Positions 24,301 to 34,608 of a stretch of 64,000 nucleotides of DNA are shown in pieces. The translations under genes and the position numbers were made by a program. The notes below the pieces were generated by a model that worked only from the letters and a program-made list of their open reading frames with translations, searched no databases and was not told the origin of the DNA. Positions within the stretch are counted from its first letter, which is position 1. Every line of letters begins with the position of its first letter. Origin of the DNA: Harmothoe impar (taxonomy: Eukaryota > Annelida > Polychaeta > Phyllodocida > Polynoidae); the NCBI GenBank assembly GCA_947462335.1, contig OX381716.1, positions 9,620,861 through 9,684,860 of the forward strand, in the 5' to 3' direction.

Positions 24301-27300
24301 ACTCTTGTATAAGCCGCACCCTATATAGGCATGTTTGGTATCGAAAGAAAGCTGAGTCTGACTCGCGAGAATTTACGGTAGTTCTCCATGTTTCACCTAG
24401 GTCGCCTTAGTGGAGTCCAGGATTAGGCCAAAAAAAAGGTTTGTTTCAGATCACCCTACCGACCCTATCAAAACAGGGCCGACCCTACTTTTTTTTTATG
24501 CAATATTGAATTTTTACACTTTTTTGGGGTCAATTTTAGGTTTACAAAAAAATTAAATTTGTTTCCCATTTTTACACTTTTTTTGGTGTCTTAGAGGGGC
24601 TGTAAAAAAAAAGTTTAAAAAAAAGAAGAAAATCTGACCTACCGACCCTAGATTTTCATCCCATGTTACCTGAAACAAACCTTTCTTTTTATTTGGCCTT
24701 ATGATGAATAGGACATGTTCAGAAAACTGTGATGTTATGTTCCAGATCACACGTCCACATGGCGTCCCCCAGAGAATAAGGGCATAAGTGACATATTTGA
24801 AGCATCAACTCAACGTAAGTGTGAATTGCAATAGCAGGTCGTGTCTCACCAAATCGAAGTTGAAAGTCTATGACCAGGTGCAATCTATGACTGGGTACAA
24901 TCTATGACTGGGTGCAATCTATGACTGGGTGTAATCTATGACTGGGTGTAATCTATGACTGGGTGCAATCTATGACCAGGTGCAATCTATGACCAGGTGC
25001 AATCTATGACTGGGTGTAATCTATGACTGGGTGCAATCTATGACCGGGTGCAATCTATGACTGAGTGCAATCTATGACTGGGTGTAATATATGACCGGGT
25101 GCAATCTATGACCAGGTGCAATCTATGACCAGATGCAATCTATGATCGGTGCAATCTATGACCTGGTGCAATCTATGGCCAGGTGCAATCTATGACCAGG
25201 TGCAATTTATGACCAGGTGCAATTTATGACTGGGTGCAATCAAGGACCGTAAAGCTACTTGGGTGCCTATATCATTATAACAGAGTAGTTTTTTAATGCC
25301 GAATGGGCATGAAGTGCCTGTCGGCACCACCAGGATGAGGCAGTATGATGTTTCTATTTCCTCAGTAGCCGCCATCTTGGATTAGGCCTAAGAATTCAAC
25401 GTTTCTATTGGTTTGTTGCTGAAACAGCTGGTTGCCTAGTGTCATAATCACAGGCAAATATATACAGTATTCGACATGATAAGCGCCCAGGGCACTTATA
25501 AAATTATTCTTATGACGTTCTTAGTACTTAAGAGTTTTAATGTCCCCAAAATCGCAAAAATTTGACCCTTTGTTCTACTCTAAATATGCCTCAAAAGAAG
25601 AGTGGCGCTTATTAGGGGGACGGCGCTTACTACTTCGAATACGGTTCATAGAATTGCTTGATTTTTTTCCCAGAGAGTAGCTTATATATCATTACGAAAT
25701 GGAAATTGTAGCCAAAAAATGAGGGAAAATTGGAAATTTTCATGATTTTTAATGTATTCTTAAACACAGATGGTTGTGTCTCACGAACATGGGCCAATAT
25801 TTTCATCTATGACCGAGTGCAATCTATGACCGGGTGCAATCGATGACCGGCTTGAAAGAAAACGGTTTATTTAGGGCAGATGTAGATATAAATTGAAATA
25901 AAATGAGTGATATAAAGTCTTAAAACACCCATTAACATTTCCTACCATTTATATCTTCATCTGCCCTAAATGAAGCGTTTTTTTCCAAGCCGGTCATCGA
26001 TTGCACCCGGTCATCGATTGCACCCGGTCATAGATTGCACCGGGTCATAGACGACAAACAATGGCCCGATCTCATGAGACACCGTCAGATCGTAGTTCTG
26101 ATTTGATTGCAGGTTATAAGCCAACTACTCCGCCTTATACAACTCCATATTCATATCCTTCCAGGGTAAGTATCAGCGGTTAATGAATTAACTCTTTAAG
26201 AGTGGCATGTAGCTTAAGGATGGCATTTACCAATGCAACCCCAGTGAGAAACTCAGGGTTTTCAAACATTTCAAGCAATCAGCAAAATCTGACCCTCTGC
26301 TGCTGAAACTCATCTACAGTCAAGTCTCGATGTATCGGTCCTCATCAAGTCACTTATCAGCCATATATCAAACTTAACAGACTTGATTATGCCCATTAAT
26401 CTTTATAGTAAACCTGCTTCAGAGAATATTAGCCGATTGAGTGACCAGCCAATTTTTATCTGAAACGGAGGTGGCTGGTTTATAGAGACATGACTGTAAC
26501 AGAGGCTGGGCCCCCATCAGAACTAAATGGGGCTCAAACATATCATTTCTACATAAATCTAAATAAGTCAGCCGATACTTACAACCCCCTTGTGCCCCCA
26601 GTAAAGATTTGCTACCTAAAATTGCATTCACCACTACAATATACTGCTTTCTCATTGTTTAATGGAAGAATCTTGCTATGCAATGTTTAATTCTGTTCCT
26701 GTCCTGGTTCTCTAGCCGCCAGTATTTGAGACCACAGTTCAGCCGTCCATACGCTCTAGGAATCGTAAGTACCCTACAAACAAAGTCTCAAGCTGAACTT
26801 GTGATATTTTCTTGTCAAAACTCAAGAACTCTTTCTGAACGTTTTTTGAAATTTCCTTGTGTCATATTCTGTGTCATTCCCTGTAGTAAAATTGATGAAA
26901 TCCAGGTCACTAAGAACGTTCACTATTCTCGAGAATAGTGATAAAGTTGTTTCTCCACCTGAGGCCACCTCCTAGCAGGGACTCACTGCAGTTAGGGAAA
27001 CCAGGGTCCTCCATAGAGCTGGTTATTTGCATCAGTAAAATTTGGGAGGTCACTCCCTATGGTAGGCACTCTGAAATACGCACTGCAGTGGTCTCAAAGT
27101 GCAGACATGGGTGACACACAAAATTGGCTCTGCATTTAGGAGTCTGCCTGAGATGAGGTTCAGGGTCTTTCAGATTGTTCAGCTCCTGGTAGGGCTATGA
27201 TACTATGGACTAGCACATTGGAAAGCCCTTGAAGAGTACTATCTCATAGTGTGCAATTAACATAGGTTTATAACAAAGGGGGAAAATGACAGGTTGCGAA

Positions 27301-30300
27301 AAGTGATGGTCTTTTTCTACCCAATAGATTATATTGAAATATTACCCAGCCATCTGTAAAAACAAATCAGCCAGGTCCTAACATATCAGAAGATTGTGTG
27401 TACCCATCGACAGCCTCCTACATGGATGCCCAAGGGGTTTTCTAGACTACCCAAATTGATGCACTGCAAGTACTGCTCTAGCCTACATGACATGGGATTG
27501 TACAGCATCAATATGTAAATAGGGTGTTTCATATAAATCTTATGTGAATTAAAGAATATCTTATAGCAATATGGAAAGGGGGATATTGTAGCTTTCCAAC
27601 AGTGTTCTACACACACCCTCAAATATGATATAACAGCCTAAATACATCCATACAGATAGTGAACTGGTATAGTGGCTGCATGGTCACACACCAACTACAT
27701 GTATAGTATAGACCCACTCCAGTGGTGCCAATCACTCACAGGTACCCCTGTGCATTTCTATAGTGGGCACTTGCTTCCACAACCCTCCATGTTCTGGTCA
27801 ATTTCTCCACTTCTAATTATGATAGAAGGATGAGTAAATATGTTCTGGAAAGCTGTTAGTCTGGCCAATAACATGGCACGATAAAATACGGAATCTACGC
27901 AATTTGGAAAGTTTATCCAAGTGCCTACCTATGGAGGTCACTGAGGAAAGAAACTAACAGAGCTGGCCGTGGGTGGCCGTGCCCAGACGGTACCAGCATG
28001 TACATTCGCCGTGTGCGTCCCTCCATGCAGGGGAGGAGGGGAGGGGCGGCATTACAGGGATTGTGGCGCCCGGCCACCACAATGGGTGTGTGGCGGTAAT
28101 GGCCGGCCAATCTTCAAGCTTCCCCGCCGCCGCCGTCGGATTTACATTCATTCTGGGCCAGGCTGGCTGGGCTGGCTAGCAGCCGCCCCAGGCCGAGCCA
28201 AAAAGGTGCCCCCACTCCTACTCCTTACCCCCCACCCTCCCATCCTCTACCACCACGCTGCCGCCAGCCCTGGCGTCATGTGTCTCCCGTAGAGCTAGAC
28301 CTGCCATGGCCTCCAGCCCCCCCCCCCCACCTCCACCTCCACTCCCACACACCCATTACCTCACGCCTGTCACGCACACCTTCCCCACCACACACACACA
28401 CACACAATCACACACTCACACACTCACACACACACACTCCTGGGAGATATCGCAAAATATTCAGTAGTTATTTTGTAAACATTGTTTGAATCGGGGACTT
28501 TGAAAATTTGGTCTAGATCGTGGCCATTTTGTCAGTTTTCAATGACCTGTCGAAGATTGTGAAATTAAAATACTTAGGGGTGGAATTTCTTTTTGGTTGT
28601 CACATATGTGTTGAACGAGGGTCCAATCTATTTACTCGTCATTTTCTTTACCTCGCTACACCAGCATAAGAAAGTAAATTCTCCCTACTCGCCGGTCAGA
28701 CGCCCGTTCAAAACATCAATAATGGCTAATATTTGGGACTCACCGAGATGGTTCTCTTTACTGTGTTAAAATTCTCCCTCTCTAAAACGTATTTCCTATG
28801 CTCAGCCTCCTGCTGCAGCTCCTCTAGGGTGGGGGGAGCTGGCTCTGGGGCCTCATTATCCGCGTCCACCATATTTTCCTCCTGTGCGTAGTCTTCTGCA
28901 GGAGGGGCAGGTTCGTCCTCCACGTCAAAGCACACATTGAAGTCTGATATGTCCTGGTCATTCAATCCTACCAAGGCTCTCTCCTCCAGTACCTCTGTTA
29001 TTATTTCATCTCTCATCTGATCCATACTTTCAAATAAAGCGTCCCTTAAATATTTCCTGGAACCCTCCCTTTTCTCTTGTTCTGTCGCATCATCGTAAGA
29101 AGCCACTCTGGAAGCCATTGTAGCAGACGATATAGTGTACCGGAACCAGTGTTCCGCGCGACCGGAAGTGGCTTCGTTCTATAGATATCCTTACTCCTTA
29201 TTCCATTTAAAAATCAGTCACTAGGAATGCTCACTATTCTCAAGAATCTCCCATGTCTATCTTGTGCATACAGCTTGTGCGTTTCCAGGGATATACATTT
29301 TTCTAACTTGTGTCATTCTTGATTTCTGTTTGGAGGGTGTCCTATACATGTGGAGAATACACCACATGAATGTTTGAATTTAAGTCATTTAAGTATGCTT
29401 AAAGGAACATTCTGAGCACATATAATTCGGGTAAAAAAATTCCTCCAAACAGAACTTGGGGAATGACACAAGTTAGTATCTTATGTATTTCCCGGGAAAA
29501 ACCCAAGTTGTATGTACACGAGACACACAAGATTCGCAAGAATAGTGAATGTTCCTAGTGAAATGTTTAATGGTGATGTGTATTTCCCGAGTTTTACTCG
29601 TGAAAACAACAAAAACATTCCACAAAAGGGATTGTTTTTTAAGTTTTACTCATTCTAGAAATGCAGGAGTTCTGCTTGAGATTTTGTTTGCAGGGCTGCC
29701 ACTTAAATACTGTGATGGCCTTTCCATGCCATTTCCATGGCATTACTTTTAAAGCAAAGAAAAGGTTTTACTATCAAGGAATGATTCTAATCCTCTTGTA
29801 TTTTGACTGATCAGACTGTTGGCTGTGTCTCACAGTGTCTCTGGCCAATGTGAATGTCTTTGACCTGGTACCAGCTTTGACCAGGTGCCAGCTTTGACCG
29901 GGTGTCATAAAAAATGGTTCATTTAGGACAAGTGAAGATATAAATGGGCTGAAAGGGTAAATGGATGTTATAACACTTTAAATTAGTAATTAGTGGCCCA
30001 TTTATACCTGCATCTCCCCTAAATAAACAGTTTTCCACCAAGCGGGTCAAAGCTGGCACCCGGTCAAAGACGTTCACATTGGCCAAAAGACGTGAGACGC
30101 AGCCTGTTGATAACTGTATTAATTTGTAAAATGATCTGTTCAGTATAATTACATTGTAATTGATTGAAAATGCTCCCCCAACCCTAAAAGGACAGATGTC
30201 ACTAAAAGATGACATTTGTCGTCATAATGCACCAATACAGCCACGGTGAGTAACCCGTGGAGCTGCATTGGTGCATCATGCTGACCCTTTGGGATGTCTA

Positions 30301-32582
30301 AACCCAGTAGAATCAGCATGATGCTTGAATGCAGCACTGGCGAGTTGCTCACCAGGGCTGCATTCATGCATCATGACAAACAAGGGCATGATGCATTAAG
30401 GGTTCTCAATATGTCATATTATATATTATTATAAGAATTGTAAATGTATAACTAGCCTTTAAGGCAACTATATGTAACATATTCCATATGCTACAACATG
30501 AACTGCCATTCGCTAACGGGGCCTGGCTCCACTGTTTGACAGGATAAATAAATGAATGATCAATCAATCAATCAATCAAGGTAGTATGCAGTCGGGTTAA
30601 GGCATCTTTAATGTCACTGCATGGACCATCCAATTCAAGCAAAGGTTTTAAGCAGAAGTTTTACAAGTGTAGCAGGATCGAATGTCCAGTTGCATGTTGG
30701 GCTTTTCTGAACGAGAAGAATTCAGTTGGGTTTCTAAAGCTGAAATGTCTATGTCAATATACTGTGTGAAACTATATATCTATCCTGATTTGGCCATGAA
30801 TGAAGGTTGAAGCAACTTCAATTTTTTTTGAGATGACAATTGCTTAAAGATGGCCATTAATCAGCTTTAATTGATGCTTAAAGTTGCTTAAAGCAGAAAG
30901 TTCATGCAGCGTTAACTTAAAGCAAACATTGATGCTGTGGAAGTATTTGTCTTTGTAGCAAGGTACATCTATGCGGTTGTCATCCTGCCCGTGGTTCTGC
31001 TGCTGTTGGTGGGCTGTGTGTGCTACTTCTGTATCAGAAGGAAAGGTGAGTACCCTCCAAACACAACCCAAGAGTCACACAGGTTATACTGAATCTAGCT
31101 CAACCTATAGCTAGGCTGACAAAGGGCCAGGCTAATGAGTTCACCATATGTGGTCCTGTGCTTAAAGTCAATAGTGGTTGTCGTTATATTAGAGACCAAT
31201 TGGCACCTACAGGAGGAGGTTGCCCCCTTCCTTTGAGGTGCCCACATGGATCGTAAAATTGTGGAGGGAGCAGGGGGGTGACCTGCTCTAATGGCTGTTG
31301 TAAAATCAAATTCAAGATTGGGGGATGGGGTTATAGGGTGCCCAGCATAGTTTAATTGATAGTTTAATGGATACCACTAATATATTACATAACGATCTCA
31401 CAGTCAGGGGCCTCGCCAGGATGAGCTAGATTCAGTACAGACACATATACATGTATTCCTGGGAAAAGCACAAGGATATTGGAGAAATATTTGGAGTATG
31501 TACATTCAATTACATTTATACCCCATTATAGACATTAACCGTAATTCATTATGCAGTATTTAAGGGGTTAAGCAGAGCATTGGAGATAGGAGATTGTGTG
31601 AACCTAGTGTAAAAGCAGCTCTTGATGGGTAAAGCTAACAAATAATTTATGATATCTAGAATTGGTCTCTGTTTTGTTTATTTGATAGCACGACTAAGAG
31701 GATCTAGCCTCGGACCTCCAAATGAGGGTTATCCCCCTCCCATCTACTACCTCTCCACTCAGCATATCAAACCAGAACCTGGCATGCTAGCAGTAAGTTA
31801 CCTGGGTTGGGTTTATATTGCATGTTCCAACTGTCTGAAGGTGAAGGATATAGACAAAGGTGCACGAAGCCAAGTGAAATAAGCCGCAGTAGGGGACTCT
31901 ACGAGTACAGAAGCCCAGAAGGGTCAGAATTCTTTTTTAATTTTCAAACAAGAAAAGTTTTCTCGCAAAATCAGCCATCTTCCCGAAATGGACATTTTTC
32001 TGAATTTGAATTTTTTTTCTCGCCAAATCGGCCATTTTCCCGAAAAATGATTTGACAGACCGTGAAATATGGGTGAGAGTTATTTCACGGGGTGTGTCAA
32101 ATACGACCTTCCTTGGTTAAGTCAATGGGAGTGTCGTATTCACCATGAAATGAATTAACAAACTTGTTAGTCAAAGAGTATGACTACACTGTACCCTGCA
32201 AACAAAATCTCAAGCGGAACATTCTCGTGTCAAAACACGAGAATTACAGAACGTTTTGGAAATTTTCTTGTGTCATATTTCGTCATTTCTTGTAGTGAAA
32301 CTCGGGAAGATGAAGTGTATTTCCCGAATTTTACTCATTCAAAAAACTAGAAATTCCAGGAAAAATGTCACAAGGAAATGTCCAGAAAATGTTCCAGAAA
32401 ATGTTCAGTCATGACACGAGACGGCCATGAGATCCACTTGAGATTTTGTTTGCAGGGTTTCCTCGCTGATGAATCTCATGTTTCCTTGGTTACAGACTTT
32501 GCCCAGCTATGAAGATGTGTGCAAAAGTGGGGCCCCACCACCGCCGTACAGCCGCCCCCGGCAGCAGGACACAAACTGCTGA
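18173..32582 (+). CDS. CUB and LDL-receptor class A single-pass membrane protein with PPxY tail
   Basis: Twelve exons with matching phases: 18173-18342, 19210-19390, 19804-19845, 20766-20906, 21461-21643, 22850-22982, 24746-24814, 26113-26165, 26716-26764, 30959-31045, 31689-31792 and 32496-32582 (TGA). Order in the protein: a first CUB-like region (SPGYP start, F.D.D strand), a linker, a second CUB-like Cys-containing region, one LDLa module (FECP...CVPGPARCNG...CSDAADEMAC), a Thr/Pro/Tyr-rich stalk, a TM helix (VVILPVVLLLLVGCVCYFC) followed by IRRK, and a cytoplasmic tail with LPSYEDV and PPPPYS. LDLa modules bind calcium; PPxY motifs bind WW domains of NEDD4-type ubiquitin ligases. The plan resembles LRP3/LRP10/LRP12 and LDLRAD3 but is shorter (about 430 residues), so orthology is open. 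The LDLa exon carries an extra G that breaks the frame. The signal-peptide exon is uncertain (see 13562). Confidence 0.8.
18343..19010. repeat. 31-bp minisatellite starting at the exon donor
   Basis: About 21 units of gtgttaccacggtgatgtgg + acatggccgct. The unit resembles the end of the preceding exon (tgacgtagacatgactgct versus tgatgtggacatggccgct, four transitions in 19 bases), so the array may derive from the exon edge. Confidence 0.95.
19210..19390 (+). CDS. CUB-region exon 2 of the CUB/LDLa protein
   Basis: Acceptor cttgttgcccag, donor ACAG|GTAATG. Encodes IFDEDTFVESISQVG...ELRLEVRLVASAE...GFRVNITRAT, the second half of the first CUB fold with its GF.V strand. Confidence 0.8.
19536..19681 (-). 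mobile_element. MITE fragments, CCCTCCAAACA family
   Basis: A minus-strand fragment ends ttctgtttggaggg. A short plus-strand head (CCCTCCAAACAGAACTCAAG, from 19485) sits just before it, so two ends face each other. Confidence 0.6.
19804..19845 (+). CDS. Small linker exon of the CUB/LDLa protein
   Basis: 42 bases between tattacag and GTAAGG. In phase it encodes VPGLQNWPDRPITT. Small, but both splice sites and both phases fit its neighbours. Confidence 0.6.
20766..20906 (+). CDS. Second CUB-like region, exon A
   Basis: Encodes ECPVAPPVQHGSVRMRMFS and HDCVWVIRRPHNCSVYVAIS. The C..W.I pattern resembles the start of a CUB fold. Donor ACTG|GTGGGT. Confidence 0.75.
21461..21643 (+). CDS. Second CUB-like region, exon B
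   Basis: Encodes DTSKYDIQIGRDPLAAG, then SPGNRLYVRIRKPVRSGDF and YYGCYSLQYD. The N.L.V.....GDF.. pattern matches the C-terminal half of a CUB fold. Donor CAAG|GTAGTT. Confidence 0.8.
21720..22036 (+). mobile_element. MITE, CCCTCCAAACA family
   Basis: Nearly full copy from CCCTCCAAACAGAACTCACG to GAGATTTTGTTTGCAGGG, in the intron before the LDLa exon. Confidence 0.75.
22850..22982 (+). CDS. LDL-receptor class A exon with a one-base frame disruption
   Basis: The 5' part reads in the incoming frame as CSDSSISLHGGFECPGG. The 3' part reads one base shifted as PCVPGPARCNGVQECSDAADEMACPI. Together they form one canonical LDLa module (F.C..G.CVP....C.G..EC.D..DE..C). The switch falls in G7 at 22897-22903. 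The exon is 133 bases; 132 would satisfy both neighbouring phases. The six cysteines and the acidic calcium-binding end (D..DE) are otherwise intact, so a sequencing or assembly slip in the G run is the simplest explanation. Confidence 0.75.
23404..23712 (-). mobile_element. MITE, CCCTSCAAACA family
   Basis: Inverted copy starting CCCTGCAGACAAAATCTCAAG and ending GAGTTCTGTTTGGAGGG. Confidence 0.75.
24178..24380. mobile_element. TIR repeat 'taccgtaaattcgcgcgtataa'
   Basis: Ends taccgtaaattcgcg / cgcgagaatttacggta, with 'tataagccgcaccct' internal words. Related copies: 50800-51025 and 43750-43932 (the latter with gcgtataacc). Spread through introns and spacers; non-coding. Confidence 0.6.
24426..24698. 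mobile_element. Harbinger-like MITE (GGCCAAAAAAGG family)
   Basis: Ends GGCCAAAAAAAAGGTTTGTT / aacaaacctttc...TTTGGCC with TTA on both sides (24423-24425 and 24699-24701). Confidence 0.75.
24746..24814 (+). CDS. Stalk exon 1 of the CUB/LDLa protein
   Basis: Encodes DHTSTWRPPENKGISDIFEA and STQ; donor CAAC|GTAAGT. Hydrophilic juxtamembrane stalk. Confidence 0.65.
24868..25246. repeat. ~20-bp minisatellite (tatgactgggtgcaatc)
   Basis: About 19 head-to-tail units of ctatgaccaggtgcaat. The unit is the same word as the subterminal repeat of the TIR element at 25771-26087, and a partial element end (gtgtctcacc) precedes the array at 24842. The array is probably an expansion of element ends. Confidence 0.9.
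25771..26087. mobile_element. TIR element with subterminal repeats (8077 family)
   Basis: Ends tggttgtgtctcacg / ctcatgagacaccgtca. Internal gaccgggtgcaatcgat repeats number about three on the left and four on the right, with core agggcagat...atctgccct. Confidence 0.75.
26113..26165 (+). CDS. Stalk exon 2, Thr/Pro/Tyr-rich
   Basis: Encodes YKPTTPPYTTPYSYPSR; donor AGG|GTAAGT. Low-complexity Thr/Pro segment likely to be O-glycosylated (inference from composition). Confidence 0.65.
26716..26764 (+). CDS. Stalk exon 3
   Basis: Encodes PPVFETTVQPSIRSRN; acceptor ttctctag, donor AATC|GTAAGT. Phase fits both neighbours. An inverted MITE fragment follows within a few bases of the donor. Confidence 0.65.
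26772..26937 (-). mobile_element. MITE fragment, CCCTSCAAACA family
   Basis: Begins ccctacaaacaaagtctcaa eight bases after the exon donor and is truncated near 26937. Confidence 0.6.
26940..27950. other. Intronic stretch, nothing recognised
   Basis: Unique-looking AT-rich sequence with no clear exon, repeat boundary or RNA gene. Any downstream exons of the minus-strand gene starting at 29118 could lie here, but I could not identify one. Confidence 0.4.
27955..28440. repeat. GC-rich low-complexity block and (CA)n tract
   Basis: 27955-28330 is unusually GC-rich (gccgccgccgtcgg, C13 run) and 28385-28438 is a (CA)n microsatellite. Open frames here lack splice-consistent structure. The block lies about 0.3-1.1 kb downstream of the minus-strand exon at 28744. 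Confidence 0.5.
28744..29118 (-). CDS. First coding exon of an unidentified acidic protein, nested in the CUB/LDLa gene
   Basis: ATG at 29116-29118 opens 125 codons ending at a consensus donor TCG|GTGAGT. The protein begins MASRVASYDDATEQEKREGS, then charged helical stretches (YLRDALFESMDQMRDEIITE), an acidic Pro/Ala region (EPAPPAEDY, EAPEPAPPTLEEL) and a further helix (QQEAEHRKYVLERENFNTVK). No membrane segment, signal peptide or zinc-binding pattern is visible. The coding look (no stop, high GC against AT-rich surroundings, good start context) supports a real gene. It lies antisense within the 26765-30958 intron; downstream exons were not found. I do not recognise the family. Confidence 0.6.
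29119..29190 (-). promoter_or_regulatory. Likely promoter region of the nested minus-strand gene
   Basis: Contains gcgcgaccggaagtggc; ACCGGAAGTG is the ETS/GABP core, common in TATA-less housekeeping promoters. Its place about 40 bases upstream of the ATG suits a core promoter. Inference from motif only. Confidence 0.4.
29441..29695 (+). mobile_element. MITE, CCCTCCAAACA family
   Basis: Starts cctccaaacagaacttgg and ends gagattttgtttgcaggg. An inverted partial copy lies just upstream at about 29213-29338. Confidence 0.7.
29820..30105. mobile_element. TIR element with subterminal repeats (8077 family)
   Basis: Ends ttggctgtgtctcac / gtgagacgcagcc. Internal gaccaggtgccagcttt repeats sit on both arms. 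Confidence 0.7.
30480..30580 (+). repeat. Non-LTR retrotransposon or SINE 3' tail with (AATC)n
   Basis: Reads gggcctggctcc...gataaataaatgaatgatc and ends in tandem aatc. This is typical of 3' ends of L2/CR1-like elements. Confidence 0.45.
30959..31045 (+). CDS. Transmembrane exon of the CUB/LDLa protein
   Basis: Acceptor gtctttgtag, donor AAAG|GTGAGT. Encodes YIYAVVILPVVLLLLVGCVC and YFCIRRK: one TM helix followed by a basic stop-transfer, giving type I topology. Confidence 0.85.
31086..31438. mobile_element. TIR insertion inside a CCCTCCAAACA MITE
   Basis: Ends tactgaatctagctca / tgagctagattcagta. The host MITE head (ccctccaaacacaaccc at 31054) and its body (tattcctgggaaaagcaca at about 31455) lie on the two sides. 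Confidence 0.6.
31689..31792 (+). CDS. Cytoplasmic exon 1 of the CUB/LDLa protein
   Basis: Encodes ARLRGSSLGPPNEGYPPPI and YYLSTQHIKPEPGMLA; donor GCA|GTAAGT. Confidence 0.8.
31847..32175. repeat. Dispersed repeat 'gacaaaggtgcacga...gaaataacc'
   Basis: Shares words tagacaaaggtgcacga, ccttggttaagtcaatgg and gccgtatt with 34094-34440 and, inverted, 59500-59735. All three are non-coding. Confidence 0.55.
32194..32457. mobile_element. MITE with two like ends (CCCTGCAAACA family)
   Basis: Both ends are the CCCTGCAAACAAAATCTCAAG type in inverted orientation, so it looks like a fold-back derivative. Lies in the last intron of the CUB/LDLa gene. Confidence 0.7.
32496..32582 (+). CDS. Terminal exon with PPxY motif, CUB/LDLa protein
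   Basis: Encodes TLPSYEDVCKSGAPPPPYSR and PRQQDTNC, then TGA. LPSYEDV and PPPPYS match L/PPxY WW-domain ligands; a Cys lies in the juxtaposed CKSG. Confidence 0.85.
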   Translation, partial: TLPSYEDVCKSGAPPPPYSRPRQQDTNC

Positions 32583-33452
32583 TAGCTGGCACTCCACTAC
32601 CCGATTTTTTGGGCAATTCTCACGATCCGATCATACATGTCTATACAGTTTGCTCGGGTATAAACAAAGCCTTGAGAAATCTATCTGGCCGATTAATCAT
32701 TTTTCTGTATAAATTGTATGTGTATTGACCTGCAGATTAGACCAATGAAAATCAAACCTGTTAGATATGGGATCGGGAGCCAAAATCGGCCTTGGTTGCA
32801 AAATCGGGACATAAATCAGGACATAAATCTTCTTACATAGCCTTGGCAATTCTATTTTCCACTTGTTTATAAACATAAACATTATTTACAAACATAGATC
32901 TGTGGCAGGGTGTACAGTACTCCCCTGTTTAATGCATGCAATTGCTATGGTATACAAGTGAGTCTGATTTGTGAGAGTAGCCCCGATTTGTGAATATAAT
33001 CGGCTAGTGGAGCCTCACCTATAGTCAGGGGGGGCGCCAAGACCCACAGCGCCCTCTATCCCGCAGACCATATATGCAGCTGCACTGGCCTAGTAGCGGC
33101 AGTCTTAAACAGGGCAGGGAGGAGGTAACACTGTACAGTCCAGAGTGGGGACCACAAGTCCAAACCTCTTGGAAGGTTGTTAGTATGCATGATTGGTGTG
33201 AGGTGGCACCACTGGGCTGTAGTAGGGCCATGGTCATATAGCCTACCCCCAATACATTTGTACTGCATTGAGAGAGCATGAATGAAACCCTCATATTGAG
33301 ATTATAACAGAAGCTTTTGATGCTACATTGAAATATACCTTGGAAGAGGGTAAATCTTCCCAGGAAAAAATACAACAGAAATCAAACTTGAATAGCTTTT
33401 GTGTAATAACTGCTTAAAATATGGTTAAAAATTACTGTACACTACCCAGTGG

Positions 33453-33555
33453 GCACAGAACATTGAATCAACATTGATGAATGGTTGACAATGCTGATTC
33501 AATGTTGATGCACTGTTGATTCAACATTGAACTGAAATCTGTGCCCACTGGGTAC
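33453..33555. repeat. Palindromic MITE (tacccagtgggcaca)
   Basis: Ends tacccagtgggcacaga / tctgtgcccactgggta with internal attgattcaacattga-type inverted words. Confidence 0.7.
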
Positions 33556-33559
33556 ACTC

Positions 33560-33895
33560 TTAATGAGGATGGCGCTACGGCTCTTAGTAAGAACAGCTTC
33601 TATACCAGTATATAAATGACTCAGACAATATTGGCAAGTGCGATATTAAAACTTGTCAGGAGGATTTGAAGTATCCGTATAAAGAGCTGGAGTATCTAGG
33701 TCACACACCCTCCCCCTATATCAGAAGTATTATTACAAAGCTGTGTACAGATTCTAATTGTACTCAAGACAGCTTATCAAGAAGTTATAAAGGTAAGGAG
33801 CTATTAAATAATGTCTGCACACACTGTAATATGACCCGAAATGTTAAGCATGTAATACTACATCATATTCTGCCGGAAATCCAAATTGCCCATTA
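33560..33895 (+). pseudogene. Non-LTR retrotransposon C-terminal relic
   Basis: A 76-codon frame ends with CTHCNMTRNVKHVILHHI, resembling the C..C.....V.HVI..C motif near the C-terminus of many LINE ORF2 proteins. Short and isolated. Confidence 0.35.
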
Positions 33896-34608
33896 AAGTT
33901 TGCCACTGGTTATGACAAGCATTTTTTTTGGTTCAATGAGCACTGAGCACACTCGTTTATTCTCAAATTTCACATTCGGAGACGCGGTACATTTGAGTAT
34001 ATTTCACCAGAAAAATGATACATGACATACAACATACTGGCTTTTTTCCAATTTTCATCATGATTCAGACATGTTGTTGCTTCATATATACATAGACAAA
34101 GGTGCACGAGTTTTTGGTCTGTTAGAGGGTTATTTCACGAGTTGACCCTTGGGCCAGGGGTCAACAAGTGAAATAACCCACTAAAAGACCAAAGATGAGT
34201 GTGCCTTTGTATTTATTTTTTATGTTTCTCGATTCAAATTTCCAAAATTTTGGTAGGGGGAGCCTAAAATAGCATATTTCTACGTCATTTAAATGTAAAC
34301 AAACCGCCATTGATGACGTAATTGATGACGTCACAGGGTCGTGAAATACGGCGATGGGTTATTTAACAGGGGGGGGTGTAATACGGCGCTCCTTGGTTAA
34401 ATCAATGGCAATGCCGTATTCCATAAAAAATAAACAACAATTAACATCAAATACATCAATACATGGATTGTGATAATAGAGAGGTCTCCCAAATATTTGC
34501 TGTAGAATCTTGTTGTATGTCATTAAGTAGACCGGGAGCCATCAACTGTATATATTCCTATATAAAAACTGTGTAAACTGTAAAAAAAATTCCATTAAAA
34601 TAACAGAG

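Noticed and set aside
24868..25246. CRISPR-like regular repeats
   Set aside because: Units are head-to-tail without spacers; it is a eukaryotic minisatellite.
27925..28292. GC-rich open frames suggesting a gene or CpG-island exon
   Set aside because: Composition explains them; no frame has matching splice sites or recognisable protein sequence.
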